From contig NZ_JAKEVY010000001.1 of assembly GCF_021491375.1 (NCBI RefSeq), forward strand, positions 992,001 through 1,056,000: 64,000 bases of DNA, read 5' to 3'. The stretch comes from Flavihumibacter fluminis. GTDB lineage: Bacteria > Bacteroidota > Bacteroidia > Chitinophagales > Chitinophagaceae. How positions within the stretch are numbered: position 1 is the stretch's first letter; each line of letters starts with the position of its first letter. The notes under the pieces are model-generated. The model searched no databases. It worked only from the letters and a program-made list of their open reading frames with translations, and was not told where the DNA came from. The translations under genes were made by a program, and so were the position numbers. Shown piece after piece: positions 32,904 to 40,818 of the stretch.

Positions 32904-33037
32904 ATTCACTACAGGGTTTAATGATTAAATAATCACTGGTTTGGTTGGGACGTTACTCCCCGGAATTTGATAGGGATACCGGAATCACAGGCAGGTTTAC
33001 CTGATGGTGAGCGAAAATAACCATTCATAAGCATAAA

Positions 33038-33616
33038 TCATAACTTGTATTCCACATTATTGAAATGATTCATGGTATTGGCCAGCCCGGCAAGGACAAA
33101 GGATTCAATTATGGGGATGGTTTTATCTATTTTCATACGGATAAGAGGCGCTTCTTCAGAAGTCCATTTACCAAGCACATAATCTACCTGGCGGCCCTTC
33201 GGATAATTATTACCAATACCAAATCGAAGGCGAGGGTAGGCCGTTGTTCCCAGCTGTTCCTGGATACTCTTCAAGCCATTGTGGCCCCCATCGCTGCCGG
33301 CCCCTCTGATCCTGCTTTTTTCCAATGGAAGTGCCAATTCATCCACAATTACGAAGACCTGTTCAGCCGGGATTTTTTCTTTATCCATCCAATATTTAAC
33401 TGCCTTTCCGCTCAGATTCATGTAAGTGGATGGCTTAAGGAGGACCAGGGATTTACCTTTTAGTTTTATTTCAGCAACATCACCCAGACGGTCGGTCCGA
33501 AAGCTTACCCCATGTTTTTCTGCCAGAGCATCCACCACATCAAACCCGATATTATGCCGGGTATGAGCATATTCAGCTCCAATATTACCCAAACCAACGA
33601 TGAGAAACTTGTTCAT
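33038..33616 (-). CDS. pth: Peptidyl-tRNA hydrolase
   Basis: 192-residue enzyme that releases tRNA from peptidyl-tRNA dropped by stalled ribosomes. It starts MNKFLIVGLGNIGAEYAHTRHNIGFDVVD, with the conserved Asn and catalytic His region, then KPSTYMNLSGKAV and GAGSDGGHNGLKSI. The frame is open upstream into a pyrimidine-rich repeat, but the start is fixed at the ATG at 33616 by homology and by the -7 box 4 nt upstream. It follows rplY and prs on the same strand, a common neighbourhood, yet has its own promoter and follows a terminator. Confidence 0.95.
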   Translation of the reverse strand: MNKFLIVGLGNIGAEYAHTRHNIGFDVVDALAEKHGVSFRTDRLGDVAEIKLKGKSLVLLKPSTYMNLSGKAVKYWMDKEKIPAEQVFVIVDELALPLEKSRIRGAGSDGGHNGLKSIQEQLGTTAYPRLRFGIGNNYPKGRQVDYVLGKWTSEEAPLIRMKIDKTIPIIESFVLAGLANTMNHFNNVEYKL

Positions 33617-33620
33617 GGCG

Positions 33621-33628
33621 CGAAGATA
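33621..33628 (-). promoter_or_regulatory. -7 promoter element abutting the pth start
   Basis: Minus strand TATCTTCG (7 of 8 to TAnnTTTG), then CGCC and the ATG at 33616. Confidence 0.5.
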
Positions 33629-33630
33629 GG

Positions 33631-33714
33631 GAACGTGAGACGTCAGACGTGAGATGTGAGACGGGAGACGGGAGACGGGAGACGGGGGATGGGGGACGCG
33701 GGGACGGAGGACGG
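33631..33714 (-). repeat. Degenerate short tandem repeat upstream of pth
   Basis: Plus strand reads as variants of GAGACGG/GTGAGAC repeated about a dozen times. In the coding direction it is a pyrimidine-rich (TCTCACGTC)n-like tract ending at the -7 box. It shares a 19-base string with the tract upstream of dinB. Confidence 0.85.
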
Positions 33715-33722
33715 AAAAAGTC

Positions 33723-33749
33723 AAAAGCACCGGGGATACCGGTGCTTTT
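33723..33749 (-). terminator. Terminator after rplY
   Basis: Perfect 11-bp stem AAAAGCACCGG / CCGGTGCTTTT with a 5-nt loop; the T-rich arm and the TTTTT beyond fit the minus strand. Confidence 0.88.
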
Positions 33750-33773
33750 GTATGAATTGAAATATCGATTCGA

Positions 33774-34358
33774 TTATTTCTTGCCTTTTTCGGCAGCAGC
33801 TTCTTCCTGCTTCAGCTGACGGGTCATTACGATAGAAGCAACCGGAATACGGGGAGACATCAGAATCTCCATATTCTCTGTCTTCACATCCTGGATACGA
33901 ACGTTTTCGTTTAATTCCAGATTGGTAATGTCAAGTTCGATACTTTCTTTCAGGTACTTTGGCAGTGTCTTAACTTTCAGCGCCTTCACCTTAACAACCA
34001 GACGACCACCGGCTTTAACACCAGCAGGAGAACCAGTCAGGTGCAGCGGAAGCTGCGCAATTACTGGCTTATTCTCTACCAGTTCCTGCAAATCCACGTG
34101 CGTAAGTGCATCGCTTACTTTGTCAAATTGCATGTCTTTCAGGATGCATTTGTAGCTTTTGCCATCAATGTTTACCTCTGCAAGGTTGAATTCAGCGGTA
34201 TACACCAGTGGCTTGAAAGCCTTGGCCGGAGCAACGAAATTAATTTCCTGCTCACCTCCGTAAATTACACCTGGCACTTGTCCCTCAGAGCGAAGTTGGC
34301 GGGTGGCCTTTTTCCCGGTTTCGGTCCTGAGTTGTCCTTCGATTGTAATTGTTTTCAT
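33774..34358 (-). CDS. rplY: 50S ribosomal protein L25/CTC family
   Basis: 194-residue ribosomal protein of the long CTC form, which binds 5S rRNA. The N-terminal L25 domain contains TGKKATRQLRSEGQVPGVIYGG; the C-terminal TL5 domain (about 95-180) has PLHLTGSPAGVKAGGRL and LKESIELDITNLELNENV. The C-terminus is Lys/Glu-rich. It begins 31 nt after prs and is probably transcribed with it, the usual order prs-rplY-pth. Confidence 0.96.
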   Translation of the reverse strand: MKTITIEGQLRTETGKKATRQLRSEGQVPGVIYGGEQEINFVAPAKAFKPLVYTAEFNLAEVNIDGKSYKCILKDMQFDKVSDALTHVDLQELVENKPVIAQLPLHLTGSPAGVKAGGRLVVKVKALKVKTLPKYLKESIELDITNLELNENVRIQDVKTENMEILMSPRIPVASIVMTRQLKQEEAAAEKGKK

Positions 34359-34389
34359 TTTGTTTTATTTAATAATAATTAAGCACGAT

Positions 34390-35358
34390 TTAGTCTCTGT
34401 TCAGCTCCGCATCCCGCTGTTCCTTTAATTGCGAATGAATGAACAAGCTGGTAATACTTCTTTGTTCAAATGCATTTCGCAATGCCACTGCAAACAGGTT
34501 AGCAACTGATAAAACTTTAATCTTGTCTACCTGCTGCTTCAATGGTATGGTATCACAAACCACCAGTTCCTCCAACACACTGCCTGCAATATTCTCGTAG
34601 GCTTTTCCACTCAATACAGGATGCGTACACATTGCCCGCACGGTAGTGGCTCCTTTCTCCTTCAGCAACCCGGCACTTTTTGCAAGTGTTCCCCCGGTAT
34701 CACAGATATCATCAATCAGGATCACATTCTTATCTGTCACATCACCAATCACCACCATACTCGCTATTTCATTTGCACGCTTTCGATGCTTATCACAAAT
34801 CACCATTTCAGCATTGAAATAACTGGCAATTTCCCGGATCCTGTTTGCACTACCCACGTCAGGGGCCGCAAAGGTAAGGTTTTCTAGTTTTAATTGCTCT
34901 ATATAAGGGATAAAAATTACCGAACTGTCGAGGTGGTCAACAGGGATATCAAAATAGCCCTGAATTTGGGGTGCATGCAGGTCCATGGTGATTACCCGGT
35001 CGGCACCCGCCGCTGTTAACATATTGGCAATCAACTTACTGCCTATTGCCACCCGGGGTTTATCCTTCCTGTCCTGGCGGGCATATCCGTAGTAGGGAAT
35101 CACGGCAATCACTTTATAGGCAGATGCACGGCGTGCTGCATCGATCATCAGGAGCAACTCCATCAGATTGTCTGAAGGTGCAAACGTGCTCTGCACCAGA
35201 AAAACAACATCCCCCCTAATACTTTCCTGGTAAACCGGTTGAATCTCTCCGTCGCTGAATTTCTGGATATTAATCCTGCCTAATGGAATTCCGTAGCTGT
35301 TGGCGATTTTTTCAGCCAGGTACTGCGAGCCGGTACCGGAGAAGATTTTTGCAGTCAT
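34390..35358 (-). CDS. prs: Ribose-phosphate pyrophosphokinase
   Basis: Makes PRPP from ribose 5-phosphate and ATP for nucleotide, His and Trp synthesis. 322 residues with the GRINIQKFSDGEIQPV start region, the flexible loop YARQDRKDKPR, the catalytic TMDLHAPQIQGYF and the PRPP-binding loop VILIDDICDTGGTL. All family features are intact. First gene of the prs-rplY unit. Confidence 0.97.
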   Translation of the reverse strand: MTAKIFSGTGSQYLAEKIANSYGIPLGRINIQKFSDGEIQPVYQESIRGDVVFLVQSTFAPSDNLMELLLMIDAARRASAYKVIAVIPYYGYARQDRKDKPRVAIGSKLIANMLTAAGADRVITMDLHAPQIQGYFDIPVDHLDSSVIFIPYIEQLKLENLTFAAPDVGSANRIREIASYFNAEMVICDKHRKRANEIASMVVIGDVTDKNVILIDDICDTGGTLAKSAGLLKEKGATTVRAMCTHPVLSGKAYENIAGSVLEELVVCDTIPLKQQVDKIKVLSVANLFAVALRNAFEQRSITSLFIHSQLKEQRDAELNRD

Positions 35359-35376
35359 AGAAGAAAATTCTTGCGG

Positions 35377-35384
35377 CGAAGATA
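35377..35384 (-). promoter_or_regulatory. -7 promoter element of prs
   Basis: Minus strand TATCTTCG, 7 of 8 to TAnnTTTG, 18 nt before the ATG. Confidence 0.4.
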
Positions 35385-35430
35385 AAGAGTTGAAGTTGAC
35401 ACTCCACCCTGAAGTGCAAGAATTTGAACA

Positions 35431-35467
35431 AAAAACGAAAAGGGGACTACCATTGGCATCCCCTCTT
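35431..35467 (-). terminator. Probable terminator of the small membrane protein gene
   Basis: Minus strand AGGGGA...TCCCCT stem with a 12-nt loop, followed by TTTCGTTTTT. Confidence 0.55.
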
Positions 35468-35489
35468 CTACCTGTCTACATTAACTAAT

Positions 35490-35690
35490 TTATCGCGACG
35501 CCACTACCTGCGGAGCCGCCTGGCTGGCAGATACTGTTTTCAGGGTGCCGATCGGTTCGGTACGATTCTGAAACGCGTGAAAAATCGCAGAGCAAATAAA
35601 AATGGAAAAGAATAAGGCTACCACGTAGATTCCTATGCAAAAAAGCATGGATTGGAATCCGCCTAATACGTTGAAAGTACGGGAATTCAT
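35490..35690 (-). CDS. Small single-span membrane protein
   Basis: 66 residues with one strongly hydrophobic helix (about 14-38, LFCIGIYVVALFFSIFICSA) and a short polar tail. No family is recognised. Support for coding is the clear membrane segment, an ATG start and the following terminator. The gene stands alone between prs and radC. Confidence 0.6.
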   Translation of the reverse strand: MNSRTFNVLGGFQSMLFCIGIYVVALFFSIFICSAIFHAFQNRTEPIGTLKTVSASQAAPQVVASR

Positions 35691-35786
35691 AGCTTACTGG
35701 TTTTAGTTTTTCTAGAAAAAAGGATCATTGGATAAAAGGGTTAAAACCCTGTTTCAAGACATAAAAATATTCATTAATCTTACTTC

Positions 35787-36479
35787 ATGCAAGCGCAGAA
35801 CCACTCAATTAAATCATGGGCAAAAGACGATCGGCCACGCGAAAAATTACTTAGTAAAAGTCCGATGCAACTCAGCGATGCGGAATTGATTGCCCTCTTG
35901 CTGAATCATGGTAACAAGGAAAAAACAGCCCTCGATATGGCAAGGGAACTGCTGCAGCTCGGTCAAAACAACCTGTTTGAACTCGGTAAGTTATCCGTAT
36001 TTGAATTGATGAAAGTGAAAGGCATTGGAAAGGCGAAAGCAGTAACAATTGCTGCTGCGATGGAACTTGCTAAACGCCGCCAACTCAGCCAGGCAGTGGA
36101 ACTGAAAGCCATTACCGGGAGCCGGGATGTCGCTGCCTTTTTGCAACAGCAATTCGGCGATTACAGGCATGAGGTATTCATCGTACTGTTCCTAAACAGA
36201 GCCAACAAAATCAAACACAAGGAAATTATTAGCAGCGGTGGCTTAACAGGAACAGTAGCAGATCCCCGGATCATTATGAGGAAAGCCATTGAACAGGATG
36301 CAGTAGCACTTATTCTTTGCCACAATCATCCCTCAGGAAACCTGCACCCCTCTAAAGCCGATGAGGAACTTACCCGTAAAATCAGGGAAGCTGCTTTATT
36401 ACTGGACATCCGCGTACTCGACCACCTGATTGTTAGCCAGGATGGGTATTTCAGCTTTGCAGATGAAGGACTGATATGA
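35787..36479 (+). CDS. radC: RadC-like JAB-domain protein
   Basis: 230 residues. N-terminal helix-hairpin-helix region (FELMKVKGIGKAKAVTIAAAMEL, about 72-94) and a C-terminal MPN/JAB domain with the JAMM metal motif HNHPSGNLHPSKAD. The name is historical: a DNA-repair role is not proven for the family, and the domain suggests a metallopeptidase. The length and opening IKSWAKDDRPREKLL are standard. It ends 2 bp before the stop of the convergent DUF3467 gene. Confidence 0.93.
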   Translation: MQAQNHSIKSWAKDDRPREKLLSKSPMQLSDAELIALLLNHGNKEKTALDMARELLQLGQNNLFELGKLSVFELMKVKGIGKAKAVTIAAAMELAKRRQLSQAVELKAITGSRDVAAFLQQQFGDYRHEVFIVLFLNRANKIKHKEIISSGGLTGTVADPRIIMRKAIEQDAVALILCHNHPSGNLHPSKADEELTRKIREAALLLDIRVLDHLIVSQDGYFSFADEGLI

Positions 36480-36481
36480 TA

Positions 36482-36796
36482 TCAGGCTTGTGCCGCAGGT
36501 CCGCCAAAATTCATTGGAACCTGGATCTCTTCCAGATCTTTAATATCGCCATTCACTTCCTCAAATCGATCTATATTTTCAATCAGGGCTTTCATGAATC
36601 GCTTGGCATGCTGAGGGGTCAGAATAATTCTGGACTTTACTCTGCTTTTAGGTGTACCGGGCATCACATTTACAAAATCAATTACAAACTCTGCATGGGA
36701 ATGTGTGATGATCGCGAGATTCGCATATTCCCCTTCGGCCATCTCTTCGGATATTTCAATATTTAACTGGTTCTGCTGATTGTTCGTATTATCCAT
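36482..36796 (-). CDS. DUF3467 domain protein
   Basis: 104-residue cytosolic protein, MDNTNNQQNQLNIEISEEMA onward, with the family blocks YANLAIITHSHAEFVIDFV and SRIILTPQHAKRFMKAL. The function is unknown; the domain is frequent in Bacteroidota and also occurs in archaea. The frame extends upstream into the preceding gene, but the ATG at 36796 follows a good -7 box. It lies 46 bp after the HhH/barrel gene. Confidence 0.88.
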   Translation of the reverse strand: MDNTNNQQNQLNIEISEEMAEGEYANLAIITHSHAEFVIDFVNVMPGTPKSRVKSRIILTPQHAKRFMKALIENIDRFEEVNGDIKDLEEIQVPMNFGGPAAQA

Positions 36797-36813
36797 GATA
36801 CAGTATTGAAGGT

Positions 36814-36821
36814 CAAAAGTA
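36814..36821 (-). promoter_or_regulatory. -7 promoter element of the DUF3467 gene
   Basis: Minus strand TACTTTTG, perfect TAnnTTTG, 17 nt before the ATG at 36796. Confidence 0.5.
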
Positions 36822-36842
36822 CTATTTGTTGGCAAACTGCCT

Positions 36843-38876
36843 TTACCAATCAAGTATAAGCTGAAATTTCCACTCTGAACGCCGGTTGCCTGGAATTTCA
36901 TCCCATCCTGAACCCATGGAATCCTGGTTGGATACGCGGGTCTGCGACCATCGAATCCACCATTTCAGTCCACCCGAAGATAACCAGTTAATTTTCCATT
37001 TGCCCTGCCATTGCAGGTAATAACGCAATCCCTGATCAAAAAATGCAGGAATAGAATAACTGTAGAGCAGATCCCGTTCATAACTGTAAATACGGGTTTC
37101 ATATCCATCTGTCCGGAACCAGTGTATTCTTGCTGCAAACTGCCAGTTTCTTTGTGGAACCATCCATTTTGTATCTGTATACAGCCCCCAGCCAGATTGC
37201 AAGACCTTCGCTTTTCTGTAAAAGACCATATCCAACCTGGTACTAATCAGCAGATTTTTTGTTGCATTACGCTGCGCATGCAGTCTCAGATTTTCCTGGG
37301 CAACCGGTTCAATCGTATTTGTAAAGGCACCTGATATGTTTTCCGGTTTAGTTTGCATCCTGAAATAACCATAGATCAGCCAGGCACGTCTTTTTTCCCA
37401 TTGAATCAGCAATCTCGCTTCCCTCCCACTACCCGGAGCATCCGCCCGAAACCGCAACCAGGGAAACCGATACCAGTCTGCAAACAATTGTATCTGCCAG
37501 CCTTTCGCCGGCTTGATTTCAAGACTGGTATAGATTCCTTCCTCATTTCGTACAGCAGCCTGTTCTGATAATGCATTCGCAAATACTGCATGATAGGATG
37601 GTTGAAAATTCCGGTATACCAATGTCCAGTCGAGCCGTTTGTCAATACTGACAAGCATCCCCTGGACCATACCGTATCCCTTGCCTCCCCTTGCAATTTC
37701 ACCAAATAGAAAAAACTGCTTTTTACCCCAATTGTAGTCGACGGACTGATGAAAAGATGATTGACCTCTGAATGAATAGTGTGAATAAGGGGCTTCCCTG
37801 GGTTGCCAGGGAAGCGAAAATCGTTGGTACAATTGATTCCATCCAATTCGCAAACTACCCGTTTGATACCTGATTACGGAGCCTGCCACCAATTCCCCGA
37901 GTTGTTTTCTTCCTGCAATTTCTGAACCGCTTCGATGATAACCGGAAGTAGATAAACTACTGAATGCAACTGCCTCCTCATTTTCCCGAATAATGGTGGC
38001 TGATTTTTTTCGGTTAGATATCCAGGTTAGGAACTCCCATTTGCCTTTTGCCAGGTGAATTGCAGCTCCCCTGAAAAAATTGATTTCGCCCGCTGATCGG
38101 TAGGCTTTCAATAATGGTCCCTGGCGAAAGACGCCGGCTCCCGCCGCGCCCTTTCCAAAAGCCATTCCTTGCCATACCACCAGCCCTTGTCCCGCATTCA
38201 CCGAAAAATCACCCAGCGCAATTGCCTTGAGGGCTCTCCTGCCCCTGATAAACAAATGAAAGCCGGTAAAATCAGCCGGATAAAGCAACCGCTTCCCAAA
38301 AGATTCTCCGGCATCCTTTTCCAAACTAAACCCAGCCTGGATCATCCGGTTGAACTGGTATCCATACCGGATAAAAATCCGTTGTGGTGAACCAGCATAA
38401 CTTCGGTTACCCACAGTATCCTTCTGAAACCCTTTCGCTTTTTGTACTATTGAACTGGCCCTGAACAATAACTGATGCGATCCCTCTTTGAATAGCTCTG
38501 CAGTACTCCAATTGCCGGAAGTCCTGGGTGTGAAATCAAGGAAAGTTATCAATTGCTGAATAAGCTGTTTGTTCCAATAAGGAATTGCCTGTAATTCATA
38601 TTTATTTGCAGGAAAACCGAAGAGCCGGACATAATTCAGATAGGCATTAATTTGAAGGGGATTTAAACCAAACAAGCCTAATTGATCTGCTGTGAGACGG
38701 CTTATTGGTATGGGTTTGCGTTTAAGTTCCTCCCACTCCAGCAGCTGATCATCCAGTTCCGGCACCTGTTCCTGTTGTTCCGCGACTTGCTCCCATTGGC
38801 GTTCTGCTGCTTCTTCTTCCTGGGCAAAGGCAATATGACAGAACAACAACAAGATCAGTAAGGGTACCTTATTCAT
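36843..38876 (-). CDS. Exported helix-hairpin-helix plus outer-membrane barrel-like protein
   Basis: 677 residues with a signal peptide ending AFAQ at 19. The next segment is Glu/Gln-rich, followed by a ComEA-like helix-hairpin-helix region (about 55-115: LTADQLGLFGLNPLQINAYLNY and KYELQAIPYW). The rest is a long series of aromatic amphipathic strands (QRIFIRYGYQFN, GLVVWQGMAFGKG, KWEFLTWISNRKK) ending KFQLILDW, which looks like a large outer-membrane barrel. HhH segments fused to barrels are known as conserved hypothetical proteins in this phylum; whether they bind DNA is unknown. It overlaps the upstream barrel gene by 8 bp. Confidence 0.75.
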   Translation of the reverse strand: MNKVPLLILLLFCHIAFAQEEEAAERQWEQVAEQQEQVPELDDQLLEWEELKRKPIPISRLTADQLGLFGLNPLQINAYLNYVRLFGFPANKYELQAIPYWNKQLIQQLITFLDFTPRTSGNWSTAELFKEGSHQLLFRASSIVQKAKGFQKDTVGNRSYAGSPQRIFIRYGYQFNRMIQAGFSLEKDAGESFGKRLLYPADFTGFHLFIRGRRALKAIALGDFSVNAGQGLVVWQGMAFGKGAAGAGVFRQGPLLKAYRSAGEINFFRGAAIHLAKGKWEFLTWISNRKKSATIIRENEEAVAFSSLSTSGYHRSGSEIAGRKQLGELVAGSVIRYQTGSLRIGWNQLYQRFSLPWQPREAPYSHYSFRGQSSFHQSVDYNWGKKQFFLFGEIARGGKGYGMVQGMLVSIDKRLDWTLVYRNFQPSYHAVFANALSEQAAVRNEEGIYTSLEIKPAKGWQIQLFADWYRFPWLRFRADAPGSGREARLLIQWEKRRAWLIYGYFRMQTKPENISGAFTNTIEPVAQENLRLHAQRNATKNLLISTRLDMVFYRKAKVLQSGWGLYTDTKWMVPQRNWQFAARIHWFRTDGYETRIYSYERDLLYSYSIPAFFDQGLRYYLQWQGKWKINWLSSGGLKWWIRWSQTRVSNQDSMGSGWDEIPGNRRSEWKFQLILDW

Positions 38877-39669
38877 GTTTTAGGGAGGTTTTTTTTGTAT
38901 TCCAGACAAGGCCGAACCCTGATTTCCAACCAATCGTTGGATAACGAATGGCCTGAACAATCAACCAGCAGTTACCAAGCCGGTAACTTTGTTCCCATGC
39001 TATAAAATCAGGACGAATCTGCCAGTGCATTCGCAGATAGGCGCGATCCAACAAATTATATTGCAAATTGAACCCGGTATGGAGCAATCGCTGACCATTG
39101 TAGCTTGCAAAGAGTTCAGTGGATACCTGGTTAGACCAGCACTGGCGGGCATTGAACTGAAAATGATCTTTATGCAGGGAGGAACTACTTTTCAGGAAGA
39201 GCAAGGAAATGAGCTGTTGCCTTGCTTCTACTGCAATTGAAATACCGGCCATCCAATGGCGGCTTGCTTTAACAGCCTGAATTTTCTGTTGGCGGTACTG
39301 AAACAGCAATCCAAGCTTCCAGTGAACCATTCCTGCATGGGTAGTTCCCAGTCCACGCCCATATGCGATACCAATTTCCTGCTCCTTAAATTGTTCCCTT
39401 CCAGTGTTTGAAATCCTAAAACCCATACCGGCTTTTTCCTGAAGGGGTAAACAACCGGAAGCATCCATTCTTCGGGTGATAGCGAGATCTGTAACCTGAT
39501 TGGCAAAAACGGACAATGCTGTAGTTGAACTACTATCTGACAACATACCCGGACTTACAAACACTGTAGCGGGTCTAAAAAAAAGAGGGTTCCCCAGTCC
39601 TGCCGTTTCCTGGCAGAAAACCGGCATACTGAGGAACCATCCACACACACAACCTATCACTGCTCTCAT
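38869..39669 (-). CDS. Outer-membrane barrel-like protein, function unknown
   Basis: 266 residues: signal peptide (ending VFCQ at about 20), then strands rich in aromatic and small residues (AGMGFRISNTGREQF, EIGIAYGRGLG, GLLFQYRQQKI, TGFNLQYNLL), read as a 12-14 strand barrel. It lacks a Phe terminus. It overlaps the HhH/barrel gene by 8 bp, so the two are translationally coupled and probably work together. I do not recognise the family. Confidence 0.65.
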   Translation of the reverse strand: MRAVIGCVCGWFLSMPVFCQETAGLGNPLFFRPATVFVSPGMLSDSSSTTALSVFANQVTDLAITRRMDASGCLPLQEKAGMGFRISNTGREQFKEQEIGIAYGRGLGTTHAGMVHWKLGLLFQYRQQKIQAVKASRHWMAGISIAVEARQQLISLLFLKSSSSLHKDHFQFNARQCWSNQVSTELFASYNGQRLLHTGFNLQYNLLDRAYLRMHWQIRPDFIAWEQSYRLGNCWLIVQAIRYPTIGWKSGFGLVWNTKKTSLKHE

Positions 39670-39762
39670 ACTGCAAAATCCAACAATGACAAACAGTAGT
39701 CAAGCGTGAAATGACGGTAAACAACCGTGTGAAATAACCTTTTAAGAAGAAACCTTCCGAAA

Positions 39763-39790
39763 TAAAAAAACCTCCGTTAAACGGAGGTTT
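39763..39790 (-). terminator. Terminator of the SusC/SusD/DUF1735 locus
   Basis: Perfect 10-bp stem AAACCTCCGT / ACGGAGGTTT with a 3-nt loop; the minus strand continues in a run of T. Confidence 0.92.
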
Positions 39791-39812
39791 TAAAAATGAT
39801 CGCCGACCAGGA

Positions 39813-40781
39813 TTAACGATCACCAGTTCTTTTCATCGTCCAGTCAAAATACACACGGATATGCGGAGGCGTGGGTATAGAAGCAGGTTGATACATGAAG
39901 AATTTAACCTTAATGGTTTTTGTAGCCGGATCATAGAAGTTTTCACCAGTTGGATCAAGACCAGCCGATCTCCCGTTCGCTGAAGGCTGACCATAAATAT
40001 TGGTCACCTTTATAATCTTGTTGGTAGCAGGATCAAATTCAAATACTGGTGAGTAAGCTCCGTATCCGGAAACATCAGCTCCACTCATAATGGGAATGAA
40101 ATAGTTAACCCAGTAATCCGGATCATATCCATCAACTGTGTTTGCACCAGAAGTAATCAGGTGATAATTCATGGGGAACAAGCCACCAAGTGCAGCTGCT
40201 TCATCTTTCATGGTTCCTGTTACTTCATAGGCACCATCCCATGCATTCTTAACAAGTACTTTTACAAAAGCTGTTTTGGACTCCGAGATTTTACCATTGC
40301 CATCAATGCTGGTGATGGTCAAAGGGAAAGCATACTGCTTGGAAAAGTCAAGCTTGGTAGCATCGGTTAAGGTAAAATTAATCGGCGCTGCAAACTGACC
40401 CGCTGCCATATTGATGGTAAATCCATCTGCACCAGCAGGAATATCCGTCGTATACAAATTTGACGGAAGCAATTCATACTCCGTATCATTCTCTTCGTTA
40501 TAAGCATCCATATAAGCCTGATCGAAGGATACTTTTACAGTTGTTGGAGTATTCAATGCTGCTTCAGATGGTGCATCTTTACGAATGTCAACCAGCAGTG
40601 CAGTCTGGGGTGCACTCAATGCATCGAACGCAAGTACTTTCTCTCCTGCATTCAACATTTTTACAATAACATCTCCTTTACCCTGGGAACTCGGCCATTC
40701 TTTACCGCGCTCACAGGAACTTAAAAACGCTGCACCAGCGATTAAGCCCAGAGATAACAGTTTATTTATTTTGATATTCAT
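39813..40781 (-). CDS. DUF1735 domain lipoprotein of the Sus-like locus
   Basis: 322-residue surface lipoprotein (FLSSC, Cys 23). The N-terminal part has the DUF1735 fold, with TTVKVSFDQAYMDAYNEENDTEYELLP as its typical strand-loop, and the C-terminal part (about 190-322) is a second beta domain. Such proteins in Sus-like loci are surface glycan- or peptide-binding lipoproteins that help the SusC/SusD pair capture the substrate. Third gene of the operon, 37 bp after susD-like. Confidence 0.85.
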   Translation of the reverse strand: MNIKINKLLSLGLIAGAAFLSSCERGKEWPSSQGKGDVIVKMLNAGEKVLAFDALSAPQTALLVDIRKDAPSEAALNTPTTVKVSFDQAYMDAYNEENDTEYELLPSNLYTTDIPAGADGFTINMAAGQFAAPINFTLTDATKLDFSKQYAFPLTITSIDGNGKISESKTAFVKVLVKNAWDGAYEVTGTMKDEAAALGGLFPMNYHLITSGANTVDGYDPDYWVNYFIPIMSGADVSGYGAYSPVFEFDPATNKIIKVTNIYGQPSANGRSAGLDPTGENFYDPATKTIKVKFFMYQPASIPTPPHIRVYFDWTMKRTGDR

Positions 40782-40818
40782 ATCCGTTTGATTTAATTGA
40801 TTGCGTTAAAAAGCAATT

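Noticed and set aside
32922-32935. Palindrome TGATTA-AA-TAATCA upstream of the FAH gene as a Crp/Fnr box
   Set aside because: The half-site spacing is different from that of the other boxes and the sequence is simple AT-rich; no support beyond symmetry.
33617-33730. Longer peptidyl-tRNA hydrolase with a Pro/Ser-rich N-terminus
   Set aside because: The extension translates the degenerate repeat tract and the -7 box; family members begin at MNKFLIVGLG.
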